DNA of 64,000 bases from contig OY829326.1 in NCBI GenBank assembly GCA_963691655.1, positions 110,271,388 to 110,335,387 of the forward strand, read 5' to 3'. Below, piece after piece: positions 1 through 10,880 of this stretch. The notes under the pieces were generated by a model. The model saw only the letters and a program-made list of their open reading frames with translations. It was not told the origin of the DNA and did not search any database. Origin of the DNA: Toxonevra muliebris. Lineage: Eukaryota > Arthropoda > Insecta > Diptera > Pallopteridae. Within the stretch, counting starts at the first letter, position 1. The number at the start of each line of letters is the position of its first letter. The position numbers and the translations under genes are program-made.

Positions 1-251
1 CTTCGAATGGGTTCATGCAAAACTTGATTCGGTTTGGGGCATTTCTGACATGGAAACCCGGCTACGCCCTTTTACTAGTAATAATTTTGTATTCAGTTGT
101 GTTAGATATTCTTCACGTTCTTTGATAGCCGAAGATTTGAAATTTCGTGCTTATTTTTTTTTACATTTTTACCTTTGAAGTCACGTTAAAAACTTAACTG
201 CAAAAATTGTTCAAAAATTCGTTTCCATTAGTTTAAAAAAATGCTTTAAAC
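1..251. other. Left edge, no gene; possible repeat scrap
   Basis: No coding signal is visible. The first 70 bases (ending near GGCTACGCCCTT) have a higher GC content than what follows and may be the tail of a dispersed repeat cut by the window edge. The rest is AT-rich sequence. The last eight bases (244-251, CTTTAAAC) are the left target duplication of the hAT element that follows. Confidence 0.3.
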
Positions 252-836
252 CAGCGGTTCTCAACTGTTTTCGTTCTGCGCCCGCCTTTTTGAATTAGTG
301 CCAAGCCCACGCCTCCCCCACTTTGATTTTCACACAATATTTTTTTTCATTGATTTATAAATTAAATCATACCCGTCTGGGAAAATATCTAGTTGTGTTA
401 AGGATAAACTAAATTAGTAAAGTAAAGTTATCTAGTAGTTGAATAGTTTCTCATGAGGAAAACTAGGTTGGTGAAGTTTTAGTGAGGTTGTAGTTGGAAT
501 ATCGCTAGCAAAAACTAACCAATTAATTAATAAATCGAATCAAGATGCATTCTCTGAAGTGATTCTTAATTTCAAAGTTTATGTAAAAGGCAGTCAAGAA
601 ACCCACCAAAAAAACTGTAGGTATTTCACATTCGATTTAATTTTTTTTTGATAAATATTTTCGCAGTTAAAGTCAGAAATTTAAACTAAAAAGTACATAT
701 TTTAGCAAAACTAAATATTATGATTAGAATGCACTACTAAGTACGCAAATATTTGTTTATTGAAATGTCTCCGTGCTTCCCTTCAAATCTATCTACGCCC
801 TCCTAGGGGGCGCGCCCCACCACTTGAGAACCACTG
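252..836. mobile_element. Non-autonomous hAT element (MITE), 585 bp
   Basis: The ends are inverted: CAGCGGTTCTCAACTG on the left and the complement of CAGTGGTTCTCAAGTG on the right (14 of 16 match). The element is flanked by a perfect 8-bp direct duplication, CTTTAAAC (244-251 and 837-844). An 8-bp duplication together with CAG-type ends is the hallmark of hAT transposons. No transposase frame remains, so movement would have needed an enzyme supplied by another copy. The GC-rich subterminal stretches (cgcccgcc and ggggcgcgcccc) sit near both ends. The intact duplication suggests a fairly young insertion. Confidence 0.9.
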
Positions 837-844
837 CTTTAAAC

Positions 845-2714
845 CATTACTAAGCGGAAATGGTTATTATAAAATATGTTTATAAAAGACAAGGGAATAT
901 GAAAAGAAAAAGAGTTGTCTACAGCTTCATAGCAATATTTTTTTTTTAGCATTTAATAAAGGACAAACAAATCAATATAGAGGAATAAAATTTGGTGTGA
1001 TGGTTGTGGAAGTCCTAAGTAACCATAATTTAAGTACAAAATGTTTCTATCGAACCCCATTAAAATTTGGGCACAAAAGGTTTAATTTAATATAATAAAG
1101 TCAACATCCCAAACCCAATTAAATTGATATTCTAGGCCAAAAAAAAAAGTAATACAAAAATTGCAAAAGATTTCAAAAGAAAATAATTTAACCTTTTTTC
1201 CAGACATCTTATTTATTCATAATGTTACACTATAATAGCGACTTAATAAACTAAGTTTAATATCTACCTTTCCTTTAATTTGATTGAGAAATTTCAAACA
1301 CCAAAAAATTATTTGTCTACCAAGAAAGCAAACATTTCAATAAAGGAAAGTTCCAACTTTTGATTTGAGGAGGCACTAACTAAAATTTTCTTTGTGTGCA
1401 CTAATCAAAGGTACAACCCTTCCTTTCTCTTCTTTACAAACCCTCGATTTCTAAAAAAAAAAAAAATTTAAAGCTAGTCGGGTAACCCTTTTTGCTTATT
1501 TTCTATATACTTTTTGATGTAGAATTAAAACTTTTTTGAAGCAAATCAAAGTAATTTGCATAAAATTCAAAATGAAAGCAAAAAGCAGAGCAAAGCTGTA
1601 AAAAACAACTCTACTGCAGTAGTAGAGCAATCAAAGCAAACAAAAGTTAAAAGTAAAATACCACGCCCCATCCACAAAAAGACATACATATTCAAATCTC
1701 AAACTCCATCAAACTTTCACTTGTATTTGTAAATGTTAAAAAACAAGAATATAGCTGATGAAGAAACAGAAGCAGAGAAAGTGAAAATGTTTGCGCGGGA
1801 ACTTGTTGCTTTTCCAAAATACAAAATGGAAAAGTATCATGCGAATCTTTTGTTATGCTTTCTACTATTAACTGTGCATAGTAAACTTAAATTCAAACAC
1901 CAACTCCCCCCATCTTAAAAGCTTATGCCAAAGTAATGAAAATAAGATGGAAATAGAGCGAACAAAAAAAAAAAAAAAAAGGTTCTTCTTTTGCATAATT
2001 TTTTGTTTAATTTTACTTTCGTGTAACTTTCAATACAATGAAAAAATAAGAGAAAATTTTACTTGAAATTGTTTAAAGTAAAAACAAAAACTTTTATAAA
2101 GCTTTAGAATTTTATTGCTTGAGGGTTTGCTTTAAATTTTTTGTTGTATTCATTCATTGTTTACTAATCAAGCATATGTTTCGCGTGGTAGTGTAAAAAT
2201 AAAATAAAGCTTAAAGAGAAGAAAGAAAGGAGAATGGAAATACCTTAAATCAAAGTTCATTTGTGGTAAATTGCCAATCAGCATGAAAACATCATCAAAG
2301 CATCATCAAAGTCCGTCCGGTTTTATCTTTTCTATCTTAATTAGTATCCTTGGAGCAGGAAAATAACACACTGTTACTCAAACTCTCATAGATACATACA
2401 TACATATATACACACACATATATATATATATATATACATTCATACACGTGTATATAGAGGCTAGTATGTCAGTAGAAAGAGTTGTCAAGCTGTCGATTGG
2501 CTGTGATGTGGGCGTTAGATTGGTTGAGAGCATACTGCAAAGAACTACTGATATTGCTTGCTTCGAGCTGCGGAATTCAAACAACATTCTCTCATGCTTC
2601 AATACTTTAACATGAGATTAATCGTCATATTAAAATTTAAATTCAAGGTGACCATGTGTTTGCAAAATAATGGAAAAATGTGATAAAAGTAAGGAAAATT
2701 ATTCAAATATGTAG
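845..2714. other. AT-rich gene-free stretch with microsatellite
   Basis: No recognisable gene or element. There are many A and T runs, including a 19-base A run near 1963. A (CATA/CACA/TA)n microsatellite occupies about 2390-2455. A 61-codon frame at 1733-1918 has no recognisable domain and I treat it as chance. Confidence 0.5.
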
Positions 2715-2735
2715 TATGGTCAGATACAGATATTA

Positions 2736-3035
2736 GACGACCTCGATAGTCTAGTGGGTAGAACCTCATCCGGGAGGTTCGGGTTCGATTCCCGTCTTCG
2801 TCTGCTGGTTAGTTTTCTTTCTTATATTCACTATCAATATGAAGTGTATGAGAGTTATAAGATAGTGTACCAGTACATACATTGGTTGGTAATGGCAAAA
2901 ACACCAAGCCGATAAAAAATTGCCACACCGTCGTTCGGAATCGGCGTTAAACTGTAGGTCCAACTATGTGGTATCACAATGGGCCGTTCAGGCCTAAGTG
3001 TGTCTCTCGACAGCCACTTCAACCTAACCTAACCT
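2736..3035 (+). mobile_element. tRNA-Glu-derived SINE, copy 1
   Basis: The head resembles tRNA-Glu: a pol III A box (TAGTCTAGTGGG), a TTC-like anticodon region in other copies, and an exact B box (GGTTCGATTCC). The body is about 200 bp and unrelated to tRNA. The 3' end is ACCTAACCTAACCT. The copy is flanked by a perfect 14-bp duplication, TATGGTCAGATACA (2715-2728 and 3035-3048), typical of LINE-driven target-primed reverse transcription. A few extra bases (GATATTA) lie between the left duplication and the head. The element encodes no protein, so the reverse frame in it is a shadow. Confidence 0.95.
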
Positions 3036-3048
3036 ATGGTCAGATACA

Positions 3049-4394
3049 CCAATAAGGTTATAAATTAGCTCTGAGATACCAATTTTGTTTCTATTTTTGT
3101 GACATTGGTATGAAGTTAAAGATCACATGCTTTTTATGACTACTTCTTTTAATTGAATGCCAAAATTTAGTTTCTTTCCTAATTTATTAGATTAATATAT
3201 GTGAGTAAAAATAAGCTTTTAGAAACGAGTGTACCTATTCACTTCTGTTTAGTTATAGACAGAAGAGCAGCAGTCCTAAAGAGTGTTACAAAAAAGCCAG
3301 AGTTTCAGAGAAATAATGTTCTTAAATTCCTTCTGCTTCAAAGTGTTTCTATAGTTTCTACTTTTCAGAAAAGAAAATATTAAGAGGGTCAGTCTTGCTA
3401 GAGCTGGAAAAAAGGTATTTTTTAAGAATTTTTTTTACAAAAAAACAGCATAAAATTAAAAAAAAATAATCTATCCAATGCCTTGCCGCTAAAACAGAAA
3501 TAATTTTTATTTTGTTAATTTTCATACTTTTTTACTCTATATAAACCAAAAAACCAAATGAAAACCGAACATTAAGAAAACTTTACGCTGTTTGAACCAA
3601 AACTTCGATTTTTGATGTAAAATTTGTTGATAAAGTCATTAATATATGTGATTCATTTAGAATAGTTTTTAACACTCTACAAAATGAAAGCTGATTGAAA
3701 GCAATTGGTTCGATAGATATTACGTAATTGTGTGCGCAGTCCTACTACTTCGGCTGTAAGGCATTCCAATGTACCATGGTTTACTCCACCATTTTTAAAT
3801 ATTTTCGTTAAATATTTTTAACCCTAGAAAGGTAATCTTTTTCGATTCGACGAACACCATATACCCATTTTTTCAAATTTCTCTTTGTTCTCAAAGTAAA
3901 TTGCTTAAAAATAAAAAAATCATTTTAAAAAATATATACGGTACATATTAGTTAGTATCGTGTGTTTCCTAAAACCAGCATAATAGAGTGAGTACCTATC
4001 TTTAGAAATATTTGAGAGCTAATGCCTTTTTTTGACGCTGCGTTTTATCCCAGTTTTTCTGCTGCTATTAATTTCGTCATGTTTAGGAATCCAGAATATA
4101 ATGAGATTGATTCTCTTGTCAAGTACATTTAGTTGTCTTTGAGGACAATTAATGTGTACTATTTGATATTCATCTTGAATGTAAACGTTTTATGTACATA
4201 CCTGAATTTAAATCTTCAGCTCTTGTCTATTAATGAATGACATCAACATCAGCAACAATGAATATGAAAGAGAAAATGGAAAAAAATATAAAAAAAATTA
4301 ATTAGAAACTCATTAAATTAAACGCTAAAAAAATAGTACAAAACTTACACAGACTAAACCTTTGGTTAAAAATTTTAGAAAAAAAATATTTAAA
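3049..4394. other. AT-rich gene-free stretch
   Basis: No gene, RNA or element end that I can support. Around 4420-4560 there are several variants of a motif reading roughly GGTTGCCCATAACCAATA, alternating in orientation. These look like the edge of a degenerate repeat discussed in the findings. Confidence 0.4.
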
Positions 4395-4804
4395 AAAAAT
4401 TTTGTTATAACCCTTACTTTTTTTCTAGTTGCCCATAACAATAACCGGAATCAAAATTTTATTTTGGTTGCTCATAACCAATATCGCAACCAAAAATGTT
4501 TTTTTAGATACCCATTACAATTTTTACTACCTAAATATTTTTTTGGTTACCCATAACCAAGTTTTGGAAGAAATTGAAAAAAAAAATTTTGCAAATTAAA
4601 AATATTCAAAAAGAAGAAGACCTGTTTCTAAGTTTTAAATTTTTTTTTTTTTTTTTAACAAAATTTTTTATACGAAAAACCACACGTTCATATTAGAAAA
4701 TCTGACCAATAGTAAAGTATAAAGAACGGTAGTGGTAGTTCCTTCCAATTATACTATTTAGTGAAAATAATTTTATTGTAATTCTCATGTACTATATAAT
4801 GCTT

Positions 4805-4900
4805 TCACTTATATAGATTGTTAAAATGAGGGAACACAAAGATCACTGATGAGGAACAGTAGCGGGTTTTGAAACGATAGTCTGATCCGGTAGTTCTATG
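4805..4900 (+). ncRNA. Diverged hammerhead-like repeat, copy A
   Basis: The segment contains CTGATGA at 4846-4852 followed by a possible stem and GAAAC at 4871. It shares TATATAGA (29 nt before the core) and the GATCACTGATGAGGAAC block with the better-preserved copy at 58609-58707. Here stem II is reduced to mostly wobble and A-T pairs, and the cleavage triplet would be GTT. It is probably inactive. It is called a repeat remnant because it recurs; the ribozyme reading depends mainly on the other copy. Confidence 0.4.
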
Positions 4901-5290
4901 AACTTTTTAGTATTCTTCTGGTATCATTGTTCATTCTAAACCAATTAATTTTAAATATTTAAATAACAAGAATTTTATTTGGTTATCCTTTAGCATTTAG
5001 TTTATATTTAATTTGGCAAACATAAGTTAGGTCACTTAAAATATGTTTCAGTGCGGACAAAGCCCTCTCAATCTGGGCAGCTGATACGGCGACAACAATG
5101 AATGCTAATTGTGGTTTTTCCCCACAAAAAAAAATTTTGCCATTTCATTGTTGGGGAATTTTTAGACATCTCATTTTGTTTCAGCGTCAACAAAATTTAT
5201 AAGAATCACTTTCTTTCATTTTTAAAACTAATTTTCGCATCACAGAGTATGGGTAGGGGAAAAAAAATATTTGGTTGCGATATTGTCTAT

Positions 5291-5455
5291 GTGGCTGTTC
5301 ACATGGGCGCAAGCACGAACGCCTGGCTGAAAGAGAGAGGTTAAAAATCAGGTAGTTGGATAAAGACAGGCGAGTTTCTATCTCTTTCTTACTACCTATT
5401 TTTTCTACCTCTCTTTCAAACAGGCGTTTATGCTTGCGCCCGTGTGAACAGCCAC
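5291..5455. mobile_element. Hairpin MITE, 165 bp
   Basis: Two arms of about 65 bp are inverted copies of each other, starting GTGGCTGTTCACA at 5291 and ending with its complement at 5455. Inner matches include GGGCGCAAGCA and GAAAGAGAGGT. The centre is about 30 bp. Such near-palindromes are foldback-type MITEs. A TA or TATG flank is present on both sides but is too short to assign a superfamily. Confidence 0.75.
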
Positions 5456-5511
5456 TATGGGTAATTATCAAATTCAACAAAATAAAATTTTTGCATTGTT
5501 ATAGCAACCAA

Positions 5512-5812
5512 GACGACCTCGACAGTATAGTGGGTAGTGCACTAGACTTTTATCCGGGAGGTTAGGGTTCGATTCCCGTCTTCGTCTGGAGGTTAGTTTT
5601 CATAAATATCTTATATTCAGTATCAATATAAAGTATATGAGAATTATAAGATATGTACATGTACATTGGTAATGGCAAAACAACCAAGCCGATAAAAAAT
5701 TGCCACACCGCCGTATCGGAATCGGCGTTAAACTGTAGTTCCAACTATGTGGTATTACAATGGGCCGTTCAGGCTTAAGTGTGTCTGTCTACAGCCATTC
5801 TAACCTTACCTA
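5512..5812 (+). mobile_element. tRNA-derived SINE, copy 2
   Basis: Same family as copy 1, with an intact B box (GGTTCGATTCC) and A box region (TAGTGGGTAGTGC). The tail is decayed (TAACCTTACCTAA). It is flanked by AGCAACCAA at 5503-5511 and 5814-5822, a 9-bp target duplication. Confidence 0.93.
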
Positions 5813-5822
5813 AAGCAACCAA

Positions 5823-6284
5823 AAAATTACGGTAATTGTTAATTTTAAGAAATATTTATAAGGGTTAAAAAATAATGGGTGTCTGCAATTTTTTTTATAT
5901 ATTTCTTATAACAAGTATGTTCCAGGATTAAATTTTGTCAATAGCAAATGGTGTTGTATATTTTTTTACATCTGTTCACATTTTAGGAAAACCCCACCTC
6001 AAAAATGGAAAATAATTTAATTTTATGTCAATTTATGCTCAGAACTATTATCAAAGTTACTATTGTTTCGAAATCAAAATGGCCAAAATAGAAGTCGATA
6101 ATACAAATAGGTGAAAGGAATATTAGGCTGTAAATCTATTACCCTCTGTAATAGTATCGGCATAAGAAGAAAGTTACTGTATTTATTGAGATCAATCAGC
6201 AAGCTAAGTGTTCTGAACTAAAAACAAATGTTGAGTTATTACAAGTTATTGTAATAAGTCCAATTAATAAAAAAAAGTACAATT
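5823..6284. other. AT-rich gene-free stretch
   Basis: No gene or element recognised. The last eight bases before 6293 (TGCATGGT, 6285-6292) belong to the next element's target duplication. Confidence 0.4.
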
Positions 6285-6292
6285 TGCATGGT

Positions 6293-6818
6293 TAACGCTC
6301 GTATCGATACAGTTTTTCGCGATAGTATACAGTTTTTTCAACTCCAAAACCACATACCGCCTTTTTTAACAAAATATCGCGTTTATACTAAGAAAAAAAT
6401 ATAAAATTTTTGAACACTACGAAATTCAAATTTATCAATCACAATGCAAAATGTGTCAGAGAACAATAGCAACTCGTTGCAAGTATACCTTAGAAAGAAG
6501 TGGAAGCAGTGAAGGCGATTCTTATCGTCAAATGTAACTTGAAATATCCATGCGTTGATTTCTACAAATACCTCATAGCAAAGCCGGAATCGCTTTGTCA
6601 AATTTCTTCAAAGCACAAATTCAATACAACTACAAAAGGAGATATGAAAATGGAGAACGAAGACGATTTAGATGATGGATAAATTGCTTTCCTGGTTAAT
6701 TTTCTTTGAAAAAATTGATACCGGGAAATGTACAGTTTTTTTCAAATCGATTTACAGTTTCTTAAAAATTTTTGGTAGAAATATACAGTTTTTGGTCCGA
6801 AAAAAGATACAAGCGTTA
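6293..6818. mobile_element. Non-autonomous hAT element, 526 bp
   Basis: The ends are inverted repeats TAACGCTCGTATC and the complement of TAACGCTTGTATC (one mismatch in 13). A perfect 8-bp target duplication, TGCATGGT, flanks it (6285-6292 and 6819-6826). Subterminal repeats of ATACAGTTTTT occur at both sides, as expected for transposase-binding motifs. The interior has a higher GC segment (about 6440-6680) with a short open frame, MEAVKAILIVKCNLKYPC and onward. This could be the remnant of an exon, but I cannot assign it to a transposase domain. Confidence 0.88.
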
Positions 6819-6826
6819 TGCATGGT

Positions 6827-7570
6827 CGATAATTTTTGTTATTAAACAGTTTTTTTTCTATGAAGGCAAGAGAAATCTATGCCCCTGCCAAAAACCCTAT
6901 GTACTTAAGTCGCTATTGAGAAATTATAATAATATTGCCTAAATCAAAGTAAGTGCAATCATAAACCAGCGAAGCGATTCCTGCCTGTAAACTGGTCACT
7001 TTAATGCATATTGCAATCAACACCTGTTGTGTTGGGTATATGCTATGTTGGCAATAAGCAAATTGTTCATACATACATAGATGGATTAATGGGTTCTAGA
7101 GGATGTTTTTGTGGGATAAACCCCCCACCCCCATCCCCCCTCCCCTTTCTATTGAAATCTCGTGCATTTTAATCGTTGATCATGAATCGAAAATAACTTT
7201 AAAGGGACGAAAAATTAGACGGTACACCGCCCCCCTTGTAAATCTTTGAACCCGCTAGTGCATGTGTGTATAGTAACGATGCACTGCACACGCCTACTAT
7301 AAGTACATAACGTTTGCAAATGTCAAATATGTAACATAGTACTATTACTGTGGCACCCTTTTATTGTTTGACTGTGATATGAATATGTGTGTGTATTGGT
7401 ATTGTTCACAAAATGATTTCAATTGGCCTGACATCTTTTGAGCTCTTATGATATTGATGGTTAAAAGTACGCATATTTGTATGTCAAAAATTGTTGGTTT
7501 TTAGATAAAAGGATTTGAATGATAATTTGTTAAAATGTTATTGTTTAAGTCTAGAATTAAATAAGTTTTG
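6827..7570. other. AT-rich stretch with C-rich repeat-like patch
   Basis: No gene. A C-rich patch at 7120-7150 and the phrase GAACCCGCTAGTGCATGTG at 7249-7267 resemble a sequence at 53642-53662 (TCAATCCGCTAGTGAC). They may be ends of an unidentified repeat family. Confidence 0.3.
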
Positions 7571-7588
7571 TTAATTGAGGCATAATTA

Positions 7589-8214
7589 CACAGTGCAACA
7601 AATATTTTATGCGCGAGATTCTCCAACGGTTTTATAGTAATTTAGGGTCACTAATCACGACTGCATACTCCAAATGGAAGACTTATACAATTACAACAAC
7701 AAGGGATACCGTTATGTACTTATGTAGTGTGAGTGGCTCGATCCTAATGCGAAAAATTCGGTTTTTGCATTATTCTGTGAAAAGTGTACCTCATAGGCTA
7801 TTTCCATGTTCGGGAACCTCCCATAATTTTTTACAAGGAATATTTTCTCCAAAAACAGTATAATAGTTTTCTCAACGGTTTTTTTTTTTTTTTTTTTTGT
7901 CGGCCATTTATCGAAAAAGGGGGTTTAAACCTCCATTTTCAAGAGGAAGGGTATAAGATTCAGGAAAATCATGTATGCAAAAATTGTTTATCTCTTTATG
8001 CTTAATAACTTTGCTTCAGACATGAAATTCGTATCTGTTGAAATAAAGAAATTTTTTAATAGCCCCTGAAGAACCCATTTTTCCGACTTTAGGCCCATAT
8101 TGTGGGAGAACTGGATGTGATGGAGAAAAACTGAGTATGCAGTCGTGATCTGCGACCCTAAATTACTATAAAACCGTTAGAAAATCTCGCGCATAAAATT
8201 TTTGTTGCACTGTG
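7589..8214. mobile_element. TA-flanked inverted-repeat transposon
   Basis: Left end CACAGTGCAACAAA at 7589, right end TTTGTTGCACTGTG ending at 8214, each bordered by TA (7587-7588 and 8215-8216). This is the Tc1/mariner-type target. The inverted similarity continues inward for about 80 bp (GCGCGAGATT, GGTTTTATAGTAATTTAGGGTC, ATCACGACTGCATAC). It also continues outward into TTAATTGAGGCATAATTA. The outward extension shows that flanking sequence is part of the duplicated unit. No transposase frame is seen; an 18-base T run lies at about 7879. Confidence 0.65.
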
Positions 8215-8803
8215 TAATTATGCCTCAATTAATAAAACTAAAAAGAAATTTCTTAATAGCCCCTGAAGACGCCATTTTTCCGACTTCAGGCCCATATTGT
8301 GGGAGAACTGGATGTGATGGAGAAAAACTGAGTTTGCAGTCGTGATCTGCGACCCTAAATCATTATAAACCTGTTGGAAAATCTCGCGCATAAAATTGTT
8401 GTGGCACTGTGTAATTATGCCTCAATTAATAAACTAAAAAGAAATTTCTTAATAGCCCCTGAAGACGCCATTTTTCCGACTTCAGGCCCATATTGTGGGA
8501 GAACTGGATGTGATGGAGAAAAACTGAGTTTGCAGTCGTGATCTGCGACCCTAAATCATTATAAACCTGTTGGAAAATCTCGCGCATAAAATTGTTGTGG
8601 CACTGTGTAATTATGCCTCAATCAATAAACTAAAAAGGAATTTCTTAATAGCCCCTGAAGACGCCATTTTTCCGACTTCAGGCCCATATTGTGGGAGAAC
8701 TGGATGCGATGGAGAAAAACTGATCGTGATCTGCGACCCCAAATCATTATAAAACCATTGAAAAATCTCGCGCATAAGACAATTGAATTTTTGTTGCACT
8801 GTG
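8041..8803 (+). repeat. ~196-bp tandem array of a transposon end
   Basis: Four successive units end in GCACTGTG, at 8207, 8404, 8600 and 8796, giving periods of 197, 196 and 196. Each unit holds CCCCTGAAGACGCC, TTCCGACTTCAGGCCC, GTGGGAGAACTGGATG and the transposon right end (CTCGCGCATAA). The first unit is the most diverged; the middle two are nearly identical. Frames in the fourth unit on both strands are shadows of the repeat. Confidence 0.92.
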
Positions 8804-8806
8804 TTA

Positions 8807-10330
8807 TCAAACGAGCATTTTAAACTTATAACTCAAATTCGTCAAAAAATGAGCATACAATATTTGAGCTTTAAGGAGGTGCTCTGAATTATAAGGTTAA
8901 AAAAAAACAATTTTTTTTTCGTGCTTTTTTTAGAAGGGGGAGAAAATGAACCCATTAAACTTCAAGGTATATTTTTGTACATATTTAAAGTAGTTATATA
9001 ATATTTTTTTTTTTTTTTTGCAGTGAAATAAATTACAAAATATTTATTCGTTTATTTGATGAGCGTCTTGCCGCTGCAGAAACAAAAAAATTTTAATTCT
9101 TATGTAATTTTCTTCTGGGTGAACTAAAAAAAAGTAGAAAAAATGATGAAATTATAATATTTCTCTACGACTACTACTTACCATTTTTCTTGGATTTCAA
9201 AAAAATATTATTTAAAAAAAAAAACACTTGTATAACAATTATTTAAATAGACTTTTTGACCAATTTTTTATTTCACTTAGAAGAGAATATTGAAGAAAAA
9301 GAACGTTGGTTCTATTCAATAGGTCGTTTAGCTTTTTAGCTTGTCACGCCCGTCAACTTAGGTAATTCGTTAAAATAAAAACTGGAGAAAACGCACTTCA
9401 AAAAATGTGTTTGCGCCAAGATTCTAAGCAAAACTAACCGTTTATGCTTCGTATTTTTGAAAATATTTAGAATTGGTCTCTATAACTTTATAAATATATC
9501 TATCAATTTAGGCAATAAAGAAAAAACAATTTTTTGGGCCTTCTAGTTCAGGACACCCCCTTAGACCAATGATTTTCCTCTTTCATTTGTATGCTTTAGT
9601 TAGAAATTAGTTCAAAAAGAATTAAAGGTTAGAAATATAAATTCTGAGAAATAGCAGACAACAACCTACAAATCTATATGCATTTACATACATACACTTA
9701 TACACCTACAGCTATAAGTGCATATGCATGGAAACAAACAAAATAAAAGCAAACGATGATGAAACTAATGAAGTAATACAAACTAAGACTAACTAAGTAA
9801 AGACGCAAAGGTAAAGTAATCCTTATATGCAAACAAACACAAACACACACACACGCACATCAAACCAGAATCAACTTACCTATACTCATAGATACATAAA
9901 TACATATCAATCTATCTACCTACCTACAACCTTACCTCGTATCTGTCTACCTTCACCTATATGTATGCATTATTATAGCTATAAATGGCCCCTTGTCAAT
10001 ATTGACATATTGACTTATTGGTAAGGCAAGTTGCTCTGCTAATACGCTTTATGTCAAAGTGAAGTACATATGAAGAGCTCTTTGTTTTTCTATTTTTTTT
10101 TTTTAATTTCAATGTTAAGTTGCATTTTGCATTGAGCTTCTACCACTTTACTTTACTTCGTTCGTTCACGCTTGATAGAGCGTTTTGTATGTATGTATGC
10201 ATTTATATGTAATTAGTGGAATTCACATATTTATTAACCTTATAAGAAATCATTTCATTAAAGAAAATGAGTATACAGGCAGGTACCGCTCTAGTGGTTA
10301 CGTCGCCCCGGATAAAAAGACAAGGCGCTC
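8807..10330. other. AT-rich gene-free stretch with simple repeats
   Basis: No gene. CA/CATA-type simple sequence occurs at about 9690-9725 and 9830-9960. A tRNA-like phrase near 10285 (CGCTCTAGTGGTTACGTC) resembles an A box but has no B box after it. Confidence 0.45.
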
Positions 10331-10339
10331 TTAAGAATA

Positions 10340-10880
10340 TATCTATTTCTATACTATTAAAAATTTGCTAAAGTTTGTATTATTGAAAGTAATCTTTTGA
10401 ACTACGGACCCGATTTAAAAATTGTTTTCAATATTAAACAAGTGGGTGTGGTACCATTCAAACTAAACACTAGAATTTACATATCTGAGGAACCATAATA
10501 AAGGAGAGAATGTGTCAGAGGAAGTTATGTTAGTAGTTCTTACTAGGCAGAATTTGGTATTTTACCTTCCATACAACTCAAATGATATATCTTCAGTACC
10601 GAGATTTGGTACAAGGTTGTAAGCTAATAATGTCATACTACAGGAAAAAGTGGCTGAGACTGGAAAAGGGGACATAGTACCACTTATATGTATAACCTGA
10701 ATATAGATCTGGAATATCACAGCAATCATTTCCGTTACAACTTCCAGATTTGGTACGGGAATATTATTTGTCAAAAGTATTTCCGTGAGAAAGGTATGGT
10801 TAGGAGTGGAGTAGTGGGAGTCCTTTCCATCAGGGCCGTAGCCACGATTTTTTTTCGAGGAGTTTTTCATTAGATGAAAA
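10340..10880. repeat. Possible Helitron-like dispersed repeat
   Basis: It begins TTTCTATACTATTAAAA and contains GAACTACGGACCCGATTT, GTGGGTGTGGTACC and repeated pseudo-palindromes around TTTGGTAC. Phrases of this kind (GGGCGTGGYACC, 'gaccgattt', 'ttggtac') are familiar from abundant dipteran dispersed repeats, including Helitron-like ones. No 3' hairpin plus CTRR end could be fixed, so the class is tentative. A 102-codon reverse frame (10562-10870) lies inside and has no recognisable domain. Confidence 0.3.

Noticed and set aside
2766..2963. Reverse frame MDLQFNADSERRCGNFLSAW and similar frames at 5562 and 27935
   Set aside because: They recur because they lie in the SINE body; non-coding family.
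7609..8810. Several 60-84 codon frames on both strands
   Set aside because: They lie wholly inside the inverted-repeat transposon and its tandem array.
10280..10330. tRNA-like phrase CGCTCTAGTGGTTACGTC
   Set aside because: Only an A-box-like stretch; no B box or cloverleaf follows.
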